From contig JBFGZQ010000005.1 in NCBI GenBank assembly GCA_041586735.1, positions 62,001 to 126,000 on the forward strand: a stretch of DNA of 64,000 nt. Direction: 5' to 3'. How positions within the stretch are numbered: position 1 is the stretch's first letter; each line of letters starts with the position of its first letter. Under the pieces are notes generated by a model, which had not been told where the DNA came from, did no database searches, and saw only the letters and a list, made by a program, of their open reading frames with translations. The translations under genes and the position numbers were made by a program. This document shows positions 9,300-19,859 of this stretch, in pieces. The DNA comes from Motiliproteus sp041586735 (GTDB taxonomy: Bacteria > Pseudomonadota > Gammaproteobacteria > Pseudomonadales > Balneatricaceae).

Positions 9300-9300
9300 C

Positions 9301-10599
9301 ATGCAATTTTCATCATTAGATCTGGCTCCCGAGCTTCAGCAAGCCCTCGATGCCTGTGGTTACCGGCAGATGACGCCGATTCAGCAACGGGCTATTGTCC
9401 CGGCGCGGCGCGGTAAAGACCTACTGGCTAACGCCCAGACCGGAACCGGAAAAACCGCCGCGTTCGCACTGCCGATCCTGCAGCAGATGCGCGATCGTCC
9501 GCTGCCGACCGCCTCGGGTGCACCGCGAGCCTTGATTCTGACCCCCACTCGGGAGCTGGCGGAACAGTTGGCAGACACCATCAGCCGTTACGCCCAATTT
9601 CTGCCCTTTAGCGTGCTGGCGCTGTACGGTGGCGTAAAGATGAGCGCGCAGCAGAGTAAGCTCAAAGCCGGCGTCGATATCATCGTCTCCACCCCAGGGC
9701 GATTGCTCGAGCACCTGGAGCAGTGCAACGTCAACCTGTCTAAGGTAGAGTTTGTGGTGCTCGATGAGGCCGACCGGATGCTGGATATGGGCTTTATCGC
9801 CGATGTTCATAGCCTGCTGCTGATGGTCCCTAAAAAACGCCAGACCCTGTTGTTTTCGGCCACCGCCTCGTCCGCGGTCAATATGCTCGCCAAAGAGTTG
9901 TTGCACAACCACGAGGTGATCCGCGTGGCCAAGCAGAATGCCACGGCTGATACCGTCGAACATGTGGTCTATCCGGTGGAAGAGCGCCGTAAAATCGAGC
10001 TATTTATCACCCTGATTGAAAAATATAACTGGTTTCAGGTGTTGGTGTTTACCAGTACCAAGGCCCAAGCTGATGAGCTGATGCGTAACCTGAAGATGGT
10101 TAAGATCGACGCGGCGCTCTGTCATGGCGATAAGAGCCAGGGCTCAAGACGGCGTGCTATTGCTGACTTTAAAGCCGGTGAGGTGCAGGTGCTGGTGGCG
10201 ACCGAGGTGGCGGCTCGGGGGCTGGATATTCAGGGGTTGGAGTTCGTGGTGAACTTTAACCTGCCCTACCTGGCGGAAGACTATGTGCACCGTATCGGCC
10301 GTACCGGTCGCGCCGGTGCGCTGGGTAAGGCGATCTCGTTTGTGAGCCGCGAAGAGGAGCGCACCCTGGACAATATCGAGCGTCTTATAGGTGCCACGAT
10401 CGAGCGGGTCTATATGCCGGGCTTCGACGTCACTAGCCGTGAAAAGATCTTCTCCAACCTGGCGCAACAGGCGCGTCCCGGACGGACCAACAAGGTCAGT
10501 CAGACCCAAATTATCCGTAATAAGGTCAGTACCCAGAAAGCCCGAACTAAGACCGTCGGTAAAAAAGTGGTCAAGCCTGCGGGTGCCAAGAAAGGCTGA
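9301..10599 (+). CDS. DEAD-box RNA helicase (second of three)
   Basis: RNA helicase of 432 aa with a full motif set: TPIQQRAIVP, AQTGTGKT, PTRELAEQ, STPGRLLEH, DEADRMLDMGF, SAT, ARGLDIQG, HRIGRTGRAG. The C-terminal 70 residues form a strongly basic tail (KVSTQKARTKTVGKKVVKPAGAKKG region) suited to RNA binding. It is RhlE-like but clearly distinct in sequence from the other two helicases here, so it is not a recent duplicate. The ATG has AGAGGA seven bases upstream, inside a possible leader hairpin. Confidence 0.92.
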   Translation: MQFSSLDLAPELQQALDACGYRQMTPIQQRAIVPARRGKDLLANAQTGTGKTAAFALPILQQMRDRPLPTASGAPRALILTPTRELAEQLADTISRYAQFLPFSVLALYGGVKMSAQQSKLKAGVDIIVSTPGRLLEHLEQCNVNLSKVEFVVLDEADRMLDMGFIADVHSLLLMVPKKRQTLLFSATASSAVNMLAKELLHNHEVIRVAKQNATADTVEHVVYPVEERRKIELFITLIEKYNWFQVLVFTSTKAQADELMRNLKMVKIDAALCHGDKSQGSRRRAIADFKAGEVQVLVATEVAARGLDIQGLEFVVNFNLPYLAEDYVHRIGRTGRAGALGKAISFVSREEERTLDNIERLIGATIERVYMPGFDVTSREKIFSNLAQQARPGRTNKVSQTQIIRNKVSTQKARTKTVGKKVVKPAGAKKG

Positions 10600-10661
10600 G
10601 GGGTTGTTGAGCTTTCGAGTTAAGAGCCTAAGGAGCTAAGGTCTTTGACATCGACGCTGAA

Positions 10662-10692
10662 GCCACCGCTGCTCGACATCGGCATCGGTGGC
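10662..10692. repeat. Inverted repeat between convergent helicase genes
   Basis: GCCACCG (10662-10668) and CGGTGGC (10686-10692) form a stem that can extend outward with GACGC/GCGTC. It sits between the two convergent helicase genes and may end both transcripts, but no T tract follows on either strand. Confidence 0.4.
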
Positions 10693-10707
10693 GTCAGGAT
10701 ACTGGGA

Positions 10708-11959
<1,252 letters not shown>

Positions 11960-11973
<14 letters not shown>

Positions 11974-13600
11974 TGTCCGAAGGCTGACTGTCCGAGTGCT
12001 GGCTGTTGATGCTCAAAGCGATCGCCTCGGCGATCTTGATACCGTCGATCGCCGCCGACATGATACCGCCGGCATATCCGGCTCCCTCGCCGCAGGGGTA
12101 AAGCCCCCGGGTGTTGATACTTTGCAGGTCGTGCTGGTTGCGCTTGATCACCAGCGGTGACGAGGTGCGGGTCTCGACCCCCGTGAGTAGCGCATCGTTT
12201 TGGGCAAAGCCTTTGATCTGTTTGTTAAAGGCGGGGATCGCTTCGCGAATCGCGGCAATACAAAAATCGGGTAGGGCGCTGGAGAGGTCGGTGAGTTTGA
12301 TCCCCGGCTTGAACGAGGGGATTACGCTTCCCAGTGTGGTCGAGTCGGCACCTCTCAAGAAATCTCCCACTTTTTGCGCCGGCGCATCGTAGTTTTCACC
12401 CCCCAGCAGGTAGGCGTTGCGTTCTAGCTGGCGTTGCAGATCGATTCCTGCCAGTGGGCCGCCCGGGTAATCGCTGGGGTCGATACCGACCACGATAGCG
12501 CTATTGGCATTGCGCTCCTGGCGTGAGTACTGGCTCATGCCATTGGTGACGACCTGGCCTTCTTCGGAGGCCGCGGCGACCACCGTGCCGCCCGGGCACA
12601 TGCAGAAACTGTACACCGAGCGACCGTTGCTGCAATGATGCACTAGCTTGTAATCGGCCGACCCGAGAATGGGATTGCCCGCATATTTGCCAAAGCGCGC
12701 CTGATCGATCAGCGACTGTGGGTGTTCAATCCGAAAGCCGATCGAGAACGGTTTGGCCTCCATATGCACCTGTTTGTCGTAGAGCATCTGGAAGGTATCG
12801 CGGGCACTGTGACCGATGGCCAGAGCGATATGGTTGGCGCGCAGGGTTTCGCCATCCGCCAGGGTGATGCCGGTCACCTGAGCGTTATCGATCAGCAGCT
12901 CATCAACCCGGGCGCTGAAACGGATCTCTCCGCCCAGACTGATGATCTTGGCACGTATCTTCTCCACCATCGATACCAGGCGGAAGGTGCCGATATGCGG
13001 CTTGCTGACATAGAGGATCTCTTCTGGCGCACCGGCTTCGACAAACTCGGTGAGCACTTTGCGGCCATATTGTTTGGGGTCTTTAATCTGGGTGGACAAC
13101 TTGCCATCGGAAAAGGTACCGGCACCGCCTTCGCCGAACTGGACATTGGATTCGGTGTTGAGCTTCTTATCGCGCCAGAATCCAAAGGTGTCCTTGGTGC
13201 GTTCACGTACCTCTTTGCCGCGCTCAATAATGATCGGTTTGTAGCCCATCTCCGCCAGTAGCAGACCCGCCAGCAGGCCGCAGGGGCCAAAGCCGATCAC
13301 CAGTGGCCGCTGCTGCAGATCTACAGGGGCTTGAGCGACGCATTGATAGGCCATATCCGGCGTCGCCTTAACCGAGCCGTGGCCCGCAAATTTTTCCAGC
13401 AATTGGGCATTGAGGCTAGTCTCCACATCCAGGGTGTAGACTAGATAGATGTTGCGTTTATTGCGGGCATCATAGCCACGTCGGCGTATCTCATACCCCT
13501 GTAGCTGTGCGGCGCTAATCGATAAATGGCTGAGTATGGCGTCGGTCAAGGCCGCGTCGTCGTGATCAAGCGGCAATTTAACATTGGAGATACGAATCAT
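11960..13600 (-). CDS. NAD(P)/FAD-dependent oxidoreductase, uncharacterised
   Basis: Flavoprotein of 546 aa. A short N-terminal domain (MIRISNVKLPLDHDDAALTDAIL) is followed by an FAD-binding Rossmann motif (VIGFGPCGLLAGLLLAEMGYKPIIIERG) and a C-terminal FAD motif (LYPCGEGAGYAGGIMSAAIDGIKIAEAI). This is the architecture of large FAD-dependent dehydrogenases common in proteobacteria whose substrate is not known. An upstream in-frame start at 13621 exists; 13600 matches the conserved N-terminus. It overlaps the helicase gene downstream. Confidence 0.85.
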
Positions 13601-13981
13601 GTCGGGCGTTCCAGCGAGCAAAGTCTATTAACCCACCTGGGCAGGCGCTGCTGTTTTTAGCGATGCGTCTGCGGTGAGTTAGGGATCAACGGGCGATTTT
13701 ACGTTATTTTTTCAACGGGTGCGCACTGTTATGGTTTGGCGAAATGTGGCTAGCCAAGGTATTCATAACCGCTCCGGCTATCTCGTGGGCCAGGGTCTGG
13801 GTATACAACTGGCTTTGATCGCCGTAGAGCTGCAGGCAGAGACTACCGATCTGTGGCAACAACTCGCGGTAATCCTGCGCCCTGGTTTCAGTTTTCTGAA
13901 CTCACATGGCTCATCCTGCTGCCCTGGTGAGTCCATCCGTCTACATCCGTTAACAGAGCACGCTTGCCCGGCAGCCGCGAG
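13601..13981. other. Intergenic stretch with a possible decayed minus-strand reading frame
   Basis: No sure gene is seen. On the minus strand a 65-codon frame (13901 to 13704) reads TETRAQDYRELLPQIGSLCLQLYGDQSQLY and LAHEIAGAVMNTLASHISPNHN, which looks protein-like but has no good start. Just upstream, ATG at 13914 in another frame gives only eight codons (MSHVSSEN) before a stop. A frameshift there would join both into a 70-residue protein. Either a small broken gene or chance. Confidence 0.3.
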
Positions 13982-14944
13982 CTAGCCCCCGGCATTATTG
14001 GCGAGGATCTCTTGTAGACGCGCCAGGGAGATCTCGGCACGGAACAAAATGATGTTGTTTTTTAACAGTCCGAAGCAATGAAAAATGTGCTGGTGGATGC
14101 CTGAGTTGCCGAGACCTTTGTCCGTGTTGTGCTGCAGCTGGGGCTTGACCAGAATGTGAAGGCGGTCATTGCTTTTTAATGATTTCAAACAGCTTCTGTC
14201 TATTGAGATGCTATGACTGGTGTAAACCATAGGGTCAGCTTCTAAATCCTGGTGCTCTTTCAGAGCCCGTTCTAACAACGCGCATGAAGTAAGGCTGACC
14301 GGGAACGTTTCGGGGAAGTGAATTTTACCTTCGAGTTCGTCAAAGTAGTCCGACTGCTCTGCCAGAGAGCCAGAGAGGAAATTTTTGGCATTGCCGGTGT
14401 TTATATACTTACGTTTGAGGAAATAACGCTGGTTACCGGAAAGGAGCGGGTCATCTATATAGCTCCGGTCTGGTAGTTTGCTGAGATCGGGTAGCTGGGA
14501 AAGGTCGCATAGTGGCAGGAATAGAGGGGTGGCCGATTCTCGCTTATAGCCGATCAGAACGGCTCCACTTTTTCCTTTGAGCAGCAGCCGATTGGTCAGC
14601 AAGGGTTGTTGGTCCTGACTCAGCTTGGATGGCATGATCTCGAGGGAAATAGGCTCCTCGGGCCTGACCACATTGGCGAAGGTAACCTGGTAGTTGCTGT
14701 AGGTTAGGTGCAGGTCTTGGATCAGCCGGTCTTCCTGGTGCTCGCGGCGGTAGCATTCCATCTGATATTCAAGCAAGCACTCCAGCTGAAATCCCAATAC
14801 GATGGGGCCTCCAAAGGGGTTTCTCTGAATTCTCTGCCACTTATTTTTGTCATGAAACAGGTTGAAATCGTCCGTGGAGTTGCGCGCCGCTTCGATATGG
14901 ATCTGGGAAAAGGTTCCGGTAATGGCTGCCGATTTGATTCGCAT
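13982..14944 (-). CDS. Hypothetical protein with a MaoC-like hot-dog segment
   Basis: Protein of 320 aa. The first part has a pattern like MaoC-type hydratases: DFNLFHDKNKWQRI followed by GGPIVLGFQLECLLEYQ, where D/H and the glycine-rich helix start resemble the hydratase site. The rest could be a second hot-dog half. It has no signal peptide. It is divergent from the PEP-CTERM gene. I cannot assign a substrate; membership in the hot-dog superfamily is a weak inference. Confidence 0.55.
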   Translation of the reverse strand: MRIKSAAITGTFSQIHIEAARNSTDDFNLFHDKNKWQRIQRNPFGGPIVLGFQLECLLEYQMECYRREHQEDRLIQDLHLTYSNYQVTFANVVRPEEPISLEIMPSKLSQDQQPLLTNRLLLKGKSGAVLIGYKRESATPLFLPLCDLSQLPDLSKLPDRSYIDDPLLSGNQRYFLKRKYINTGNAKNFLSGSLAEQSDYFDELEGKIHFPETFPVSLTSCALLERALKEHQDLEADPMVYTSHSISIDRSCLKSLKSNDRLHILVKPQLQHNTDKGLGNSGIHQHIFHCFGLLKNNIILFRAEISLARLQEILANNAGG

Positions 14945-15406
14945 GGCGTACGGTTTCCGTTATCGATTGGTTTTAAAGGAAATCATAGTCCAAGTAACGC
15001 CCTAGACGAGCGCGGATGTTCAGGATAAGAGGCCTAACGCCTGTGTATCGCCAAGGGCCTGTTACTCGTTTACATCCTGCTTCCCGTAACCCGGGTGGTT
15101 GAGCTGGTCCTGGGGTGCCGTCTATCTTGGATACGGTGGCTATTTATGCCTGTTAAACAAAATGGCGGCGGGTGTCGCTTTGCTCGAGCGCACGGATGCT
15201 CAGCGATCACCCTCCCCTCCTATCCTTTTCTATCTGTCAGAACTTTTTACACTGCTTGCTGTGTATCTACTATTTCAATAGCTAAATCGCTATCAAACAA
15301 TTGCTTATATGAGTTGGTATGAAGTGTGCTTTATGGTTAAGCGAATTGTTAAGCAGTGAAAACAACAAGCAAGCTGACATAAACGATAGATATGGGAGTG
15401 TCCAAC
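14945..15406. other. Regulatory intergenic region upstream of the PEP-CTERM gene
   Basis: 462 nt between divergent genes without a supported coding frame. The right end is AT-rich and holds a sigma-54-like promoter (15314-15331) and two palindromes upstream of it: TACAC/GTGTA (15248-15265) and ATAGC/GCTAT (15278-15293). These could be activator sites for a Fis-type regulator such as PrsR; this is inference. Confidence 0.5.
15314..15331 (+). promoter_or_regulatory. Sigma-54-like -24/-12 promoter of the PEP-CTERM gene
   Basis: TTGGTATGAAGTGTGCTT has GG (15316-15317) and GC (15328-15329) separated by exactly ten bases, as RpoN promoters require. It agrees with the TGGCACG-N4-TTGCW consensus at 9 of 12 positions. 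Transcription would start near 15341, giving a leader of about 66 nt. Sigma-54 control of PEP-CTERM genes by PrsK/PrsR is known in floc-forming bacteria. Confidence 0.55.
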
Positions 15407-16555
15407 ATGGACAAATTCAACAAGAAAGTGCTGGTAGGGGCCTTGATGGCTGCAAGCCTAGGAATGGCTTCTAGTGCGAATGCTTATTTAATCTCACCTA
15501 CAGGATCCGGTTTAGATATTATCGATGTGCAGCTGCTCGACTGGGCACCGGGTAATGCATATTCCGCCTGCATGTCGGGAGTTTGTGCGACCAATAATAA
15601 CGTTGGAGAGATCGATTTAGATGATACTATCTTGGCATTGGCTCACGCTGAGATCTCGGTATTTCAGACCACTAGTAACGTAAACTTCAATCCCTTTACT
15701 GCTACAGGCGTAAAAACTGCCGAGTGGACCTTTGTGACAGGTTTTGAAGAAACTGTGTCTGGTTTGGGAGTTCTGGCGGGTAATTCTGCGATCAGCGCTG
15801 ATTTTCAAACGACAGGCACGGGTATAAACTTCTTCGAGATCTACTACGATGCTGCTGCCGCCACTTTCGCCGATGCCCTTAAGGGCGCTGAAACTTATAA
15901 CCAAGGAACCCTGATCCTTTCCGGCACCGTGAAGGCCTTTGACCCGATCTCCGGAGCCGGCGGTACGACCTTTACGACCACCGCCGACGGTGGTGCACCG
16001 GACGGCGCTGGAGGTGCGGTAGGTAACCTAGCCCTAGATCAGTTTGGTGTTAACGGTTATACGGCCCTTAGCTCTGTTGCGGGTAACGGCGGCGGTGATA
16101 TCGACATCACTATCGGTTTTATAAACACCAGTTTCTTCCGCGGCGGTGATATCACCAACCTGGATATCAACTTTGATACCCAGCAGAACCTCGCTTTCGA
16201 CAAGGTAGATCCATCCAGCTGTTTCTGGGACGGTGTAATACTAGTGGAAGGGGCGGGTAATGGTTATGGTACCTGCTCGACTGACGGCACCGGTACCACC
16301 GGTAGTCTGGTAAGTGGTCCAGATATAGCGGCTCTTGATATAGATGGCGATGGTCTTGCCGGGCTGGCCGGTGGTGCCATCAATGGTAACTCCTTTGGTG
16401 GCCCTGCGCTCAACAAGGACAAGACCGTGATCGTGTTCCAGACCGACGCATCAAGCAATCTACCCTCAGCACCGATTCCCACGCCGGGTTCCCTGGCGCT
16501 GATGGGTCTGGGGCTTTTGCTGATAGGGCGGATGAGGGGCAAGCGTTCAGTCTGA
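15407..16555 (+). CDS. PEP-CTERM-type exported protein
   Basis: Exported protein of 382 aa. It has a clear signal peptide (MDKFNKKVLVGALMAASLGM, cleavage after SANA) and a C-terminal sorting signal made of PTPGSLALMGLGLLLIG followed by a basic RMRGKRSV. This matches the PEP-CTERM layout of motif, helix and basic end, but the motif reads P-T-P instead of P-E-P. The mature part is Gly-, Thr- and Asp-rich and should be secreted, cut by an exosortase and attached or released at the surface. The ATG at 15407 has GGGAG eight bases upstream; the earlier ATG at 15392 overlaps that site. Confidence 0.85.
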   Translation: MDKFNKKVLVGALMAASLGMASSANAYLISPTGSGLDIIDVQLLDWAPGNAYSACMSGVCATNNNVGEIDLDDTILALAHAEISVFQTTSNVNFNPFTATGVKTAEWTFVTGFEETVSGLGVLAGNSAISADFQTTGTGINFFEIYYDAAAATFADALKGAETYNQGTLILSGTVKAFDPISGAGGTTFTTTADGGAPDGAGGAVGNLALDQFGVNGYTALSSVAGNGGGDIDITIGFINTSFFRGGDITNLDINFDTQQNLAFDKVDPSSCFWDGVILVEGAGNGYGTCSTDGTGTTGSLVSGPDIAALDIDGDGLAGLAGGAINGNSFGGPALNKDKTVIVFQTDASSNLPSAPIPTPGSLALMGLGLLLIGRMRGKRSV

Positions 16556-16588
16556 GCCGATTGCAGGCGACTTGAAGTTATAGAGTGT

Positions 16589-16620
16589 AAGAGGCGACAC
16601 GAGAGTGTCGCCTCTTCTTT
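16589..16620 (+). terminator. Rho-independent terminator after the PEP-CTERM gene
   Basis: A perfect stem of 12 bp (AAGAGGCGACAC paired with GTGTCGCCTCTT) with loop GAGA is followed by TTCTTT. It ends the PEP-CTERM transcript. The group II intron remnant begins directly after its T-rich tail. Confidence 0.85.
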
Positions 16621-16990
16621 GTGCGCCAAGTATGGCGCGTAGCGTTTTACGGCGCTGTTCTGATACGCGTGGTGGAGATCGGATGACTGGGTGGTGAACG
16701 TCCATTATCGACCCGGCAAGGGGAACAATTAGCCGAACGGCAAGGGTGTCCATCGCGAGGTGGGGTCTGAAGGAAACCGAAGGCAAAGTACAGACCTGAC
16801 GAACAGCCATCGCATACGAGGCGGTCGTAGTGGGTGAGGAGGGCAAAACCTTTAAAACTCGATACTGCTGATTTTGCCTTATGGATGAAAATAGGGGTAC
16901 GGTCACTGGAGATCTTTTGGTGTGGACACTAGGCTGGTAAGGGTAAGTCAAAATAACAGCCCTCAACTCACGAAGGGTGCTGTCACAGGA
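16621..16990 (+). mobile_element. Group II intron remnant (5' domain I portion, no reverse transcriptase)
   Basis: The stretch begins GTGCGCC, the usual 5' end of bacterial group II introns. It carries strings typical of their domain I: GGTGGTGAACGTCCATTAT, GGCAAGGG, GTGTCCATCGCGAGGTGG, TCTGAAGGAAACCGAAGGC and CTGACGAACAG. No intron-encoded protein follows; the sequence runs straight into prsT after about 370 nt, so the intron has lost its 3' part. The insertion point right after a terminator hairpin is the habit of class C introns. The right end is approximate. Recognition is from memory of intron sequences. Confidence 0.75.
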
Positions 16991-16998
16991 GAACAGGG

Positions 16999-19791
16999 AT
17001 GATGCGGATTTTAGTGATTCACCGCCGGCTACCGCGCTTGATATTGGTCGCATTGCTAGGTGTGGGTCTATTGGCCAGCGGCAACGGCGAGTCTGGACAG
17101 AGTGCTGCTGAATACTTTCAGCAAGCTAAAGCGTACCAGCAGACTGGCGATCTCAAGGCCAGCATTATTCAATTGAAGAACCTGTTGCAGGCCGACCCGC
17201 AGCACGCTAACGCCCGTCGGTTGCTAGGGGAAAACTACCTGGCGACTGCGGATTTTCTGGCGGCCAAGAAGGAGCTGTACCGAGCGCTGGATCTGGGCGT
17301 GTCGCCGGCATCGGTGGCGTTATCCTTGGGGCGAACCCTGCTGAGCCTACATGAGTTCGAGGCGGTGCTGGAGACGATCCCTGATCCCGATGCGCTGGTG
17401 CCCGAACAACAGGCGGATGCCTGGGGCTTGCGGGGACACGCCCTTCTAGCTCAGCGGCGGTTGCAAGAGGCGGCCGACGCCTACGACCGGGCCTTGGCAC
17501 TGCATCCTGACGCTCCCGAGGCGGGCTTGGGTCAGGCACGATTGGCGGGGCTGAGTGGTGATCTCACCAGATTTCGCCGGCGGCTGGAACAGGTGGTGGC
17601 CGCCAACCCCGGTTTTGCCTCCGCCTGGAGCCTGTTGGGGGCAATCGAGCGCCGGGATAATAATGCTGAGGCTGCAGAGCATGCCTATACCCAGGCCATC
17701 AAGCACCGCTCTAACAACAGCGTTGACCTGATAAACCGTGCCTTGATGCGTATCTTTCTGGAGCGCTACGACGACGCCGAGAGCGATATCGATCGCTTGG
17801 AAAAACGTGACCGCAATAATCCCGGCGTGTCTTATTCCCGCGGTCTGCTGGCCTTTCAGCGGGGGGATTATAAGGCTGCCGAAAGTGCCTTGCAGCGCTC
17901 CCTTGCGGCGGCCTCCAATAGTATGCCGGCGATTTACTATTTCGGGCTGACCAGCTACCGGCTTAATAAGATTGAAACCGCTGAGCGTTACCTTGCGCGC
18001 TTTATCGGCGCCAATCCCGGTGCTCGAGAAGCCACCCGGTTGTTGGGGGCGATTTACTTGGCCCAGGGTAAGGTTGAAACCGCCGCGCGGGTGCTCAAAC
18101 CGGCCTTGGAACTTTACCCCGACGATCAGGCGCTGCTCGAGCTGATGGCCGATATCGCCTTAACCAAGGGCTCGCCGGCCGAGAGCAACCGTTACCAGCG
18201 GCAGCTGATCGAACTACGGCCTGAGGAGAGCCGTGCTTATATGAAGCTGGGTCTGGGGCTGGCCATGACGGGAGACCAGGCCGAGAGCAACGAGGTGCTG
18301 GGCAAGATTTTGGGGCTGCCTCAGGCTCTTGAGTTCCGTAAGCAGATGCTGATAATCGTTAACCACTTTCAGGCCGGTGAGTTGGACCAGTCGATAACGA
18401 TTGCTGATGCTTTACTGAAGCAGGAACCGGCCAACCCGGCTATTTTGCAGCTGAAAGCCGTAGCGCTATTGGGCAAGGGCGATGAGCCCGGTGCCCGCGA
18501 CGCTTACCTTAAGGCTCTGGAGGTGGCGCCTGGGGATCCCTCGACGCTGCATAACCTAGCGCGACTGGAGCTGGCTCGAGGACGGATTCAGCAGGCCCGC
18601 GATCTCTACGCTCAAGTGCTGCAATACCGTAGTAACCACAGCCGTACTCTGGTGGCCTTGGCGCAATTGGAAGCGTCCCAGGATGATTTTGCTAAGGCCG
18701 AGAAATGGTTGGAGTTAGCGGTCAAGAACCACCCTTCTGACCTGCAACCCAAATTACTTTTGGCTAGTCTTCGCATTCGTAGTGGCCAGCCTGTCCGTGC
18801 CCTGGGTTTGCTTCAGGGTTTGGAGCAGACGCCTGCAGTGTTGGCGCTAACCGGTGAGGCTTACCTAGCGCAGGGGGAGCAGGGCAGCGCCCTTAGCGCC
18901 CTAGTCAAGCTGGTTAAGGCCGAGCCCGAGGCCGCCCAGGCCCATTACTTGCTGGCCAAAGCCTATGGCCAGAGCAGCGACGCCCGCCGCGTCCGTGAGG
19001 AGCTGGCCAAGGCTCTGGCACTTGAACCCGAGCACTTCTACTCCCGGGTCGCGCTGGCCCGTCAATTGATACAAGAGGAGGAGCTCGCTAAGGCCCAGGT
19101 CGAGCTGGATAGGCTTGAACAAGCCGCCCCAAGCCATCCCGAGGTGTTGACTTTACGAGGTTGGCTGGCTGATGCACTCAATAATCCAAAGGTCGCAATA
19201 GTCTCCTTTGAGGCCGCCCTGAAAGCCGCCCCTAGCAGTCGCAACGCCAAGAACCTGGCCAGTGCCCAGTGGCGGTCGGGCCAGCGCGCCGCTGCTAGAC
19301 GTACCCTCGAAGCCTGGCTGGAGAAAAACCCCGGCGATGCCCAAGCGCACTTGTTTTTGGCCAACCAACACCTGCGCCAGGAGCGTACGGCTGAAGCGAT
19401 TGAATCTTTCACCCGGGTGGTGGAGTTGGCTCCGAATCATATCTGGTCCCTTAATAACCTCGCTTGGCTGGTACGTAACAGTGACCCTCAAAGAGCTTTG
19501 GTTTACGCCGAGCAGGCTCGCCAGTACGCCCCCGATTCCCCTGCGGTACTCGACACCTTGGGGCTGATCCTGATCGAGCAAAATCGTGCCGAAGAGGCCG
19601 TTCAACACCTTAGTAGCGCCTCGAAAAAGGCACCAGATGACAGGGTGATACGCTTTCACTTGGCTCAAGCCATCGCCCAGAGTGGCGAAACAGAGAAAGC
19701 TAGAGAGCTGCTCAAAAGCCTATTGGATGACAACAAACCCTTCGCCTTCAGGCAGAACGCAGACTCTCTGCTCAAATCGCTGGGAGGATAG
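16999..19791 (+). CDS. prsT: PEP-CTERM system TPR-repeat protein PrsT, lipobox Cys replaced
   Basis: Protein of 930 aa made of a short N-terminal hydrophobic segment and then TPR repeats throughout (repeated A-x3-Y/F-x2-A-L-x-L-x-P patterns). The start of the mature part (YFQQAKAYQQTGDLKASIIQLKNLLQADP) is typical of PrsT, which goes with exosortase loci and exopolysaccharide export. PrsT is normally a lipoprotein, but here the lipobox position is Ser27 (GLLASGNG), codon AGC at 17077-17079. AGGAG at 16987-16991 serves the start and may come from the intron remnant. Confidence 0.88.
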   Translation: MMRILVIHRRLPRLILVALLGVGLLASGNGESGQSAAEYFQQAKAYQQTGDLKASIIQLKNLLQADPQHANARRLLGENYLATADFLAAKKELYRALDLGVSPASVALSLGRTLLSLHEFEAVLETIPDPDALVPEQQADAWGLRGHALLAQRRLQEAADAYDRALALHPDAPEAGLGQARLAGLSGDLTRFRRRLEQVVAANPGFASAWSLLGAIERRDNNAEAAEHAYTQAIKHRSNNSVDLINRALMRIFLERYDDAESDIDRLEKRDRNNPGVSYSRGLLAFQRGDYKAAESALQRSLAAASNSMPAIYYFGLTSYRLNKIETAERYLARFIGANPGAREATRLLGAIYLAQGKVETAARVLKPALELYPDDQALLELMADIALTKGSPAESNRYQRQLIELRPEESRAYMKLGLGLAMTGDQAESNEVLGKILGLPQALEFRKQMLIIVNHFQAGELDQSITIADALLKQEPANPAILQLKAVALLGKGDEPGARDAYLKALEVAPGDPSTLHNLARLELARGRIQQARDLYAQVLQYRSNHSRTLVALAQLEASQDDFAKAEKWLELAVKNHPSDLQPKLLLASLRIRSGQPVRALGLLQGLEQTPAVLALTGEAYLAQGEQGSALSALVKLVKAEPEAAQAHYLLAKAYGQSSDARRVREELAKALALEPEHFYSRVALARQLIQEEELAKAQVELDRLEQAAPSHPEVLTLRGWLADALNNPKVAIVSFEAALKAAPSSRNAKNLASAQWRSGQRAAARRTLEAWLEKNPGDAQAHLFLANQHLRQERTAEAIESFTRVVELAPNHIWSLNNLAWLVRNSDPQRALVYAEQARQYAPDSPAVLDTLGLILIEQNRAEEAVQHLSSASKKAPDDRVIRFHLAQAIAQSGETEKARELLKSLLDDNKPFAFRQNADSLLKSLGG

Positions 19792-19802
19792 TTTGGTATA
19801 GT

Positions 19803-19826
19803 GGGGGCGTTTATCGGCCCCCTTTT
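19803..19826 (+). terminator. Terminator after prsT
   Basis: GGGGGC and GCCCCC arms around an 8-nt loop are followed by TTTT, between the convergent prsT and acyltransferase genes. Confidence 0.75.
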
Positions 19827-19859
19827 CCCGCCTGTATGGTCCTCTGATCAAAGTGGACT

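Noticed and set aside
15095..15322. Short plus-strand frames upstream of the PEP-CTERM gene
   Set aside because: No ribosome-binding site or protein-like pattern, and they lie in the presumed regulatory region.
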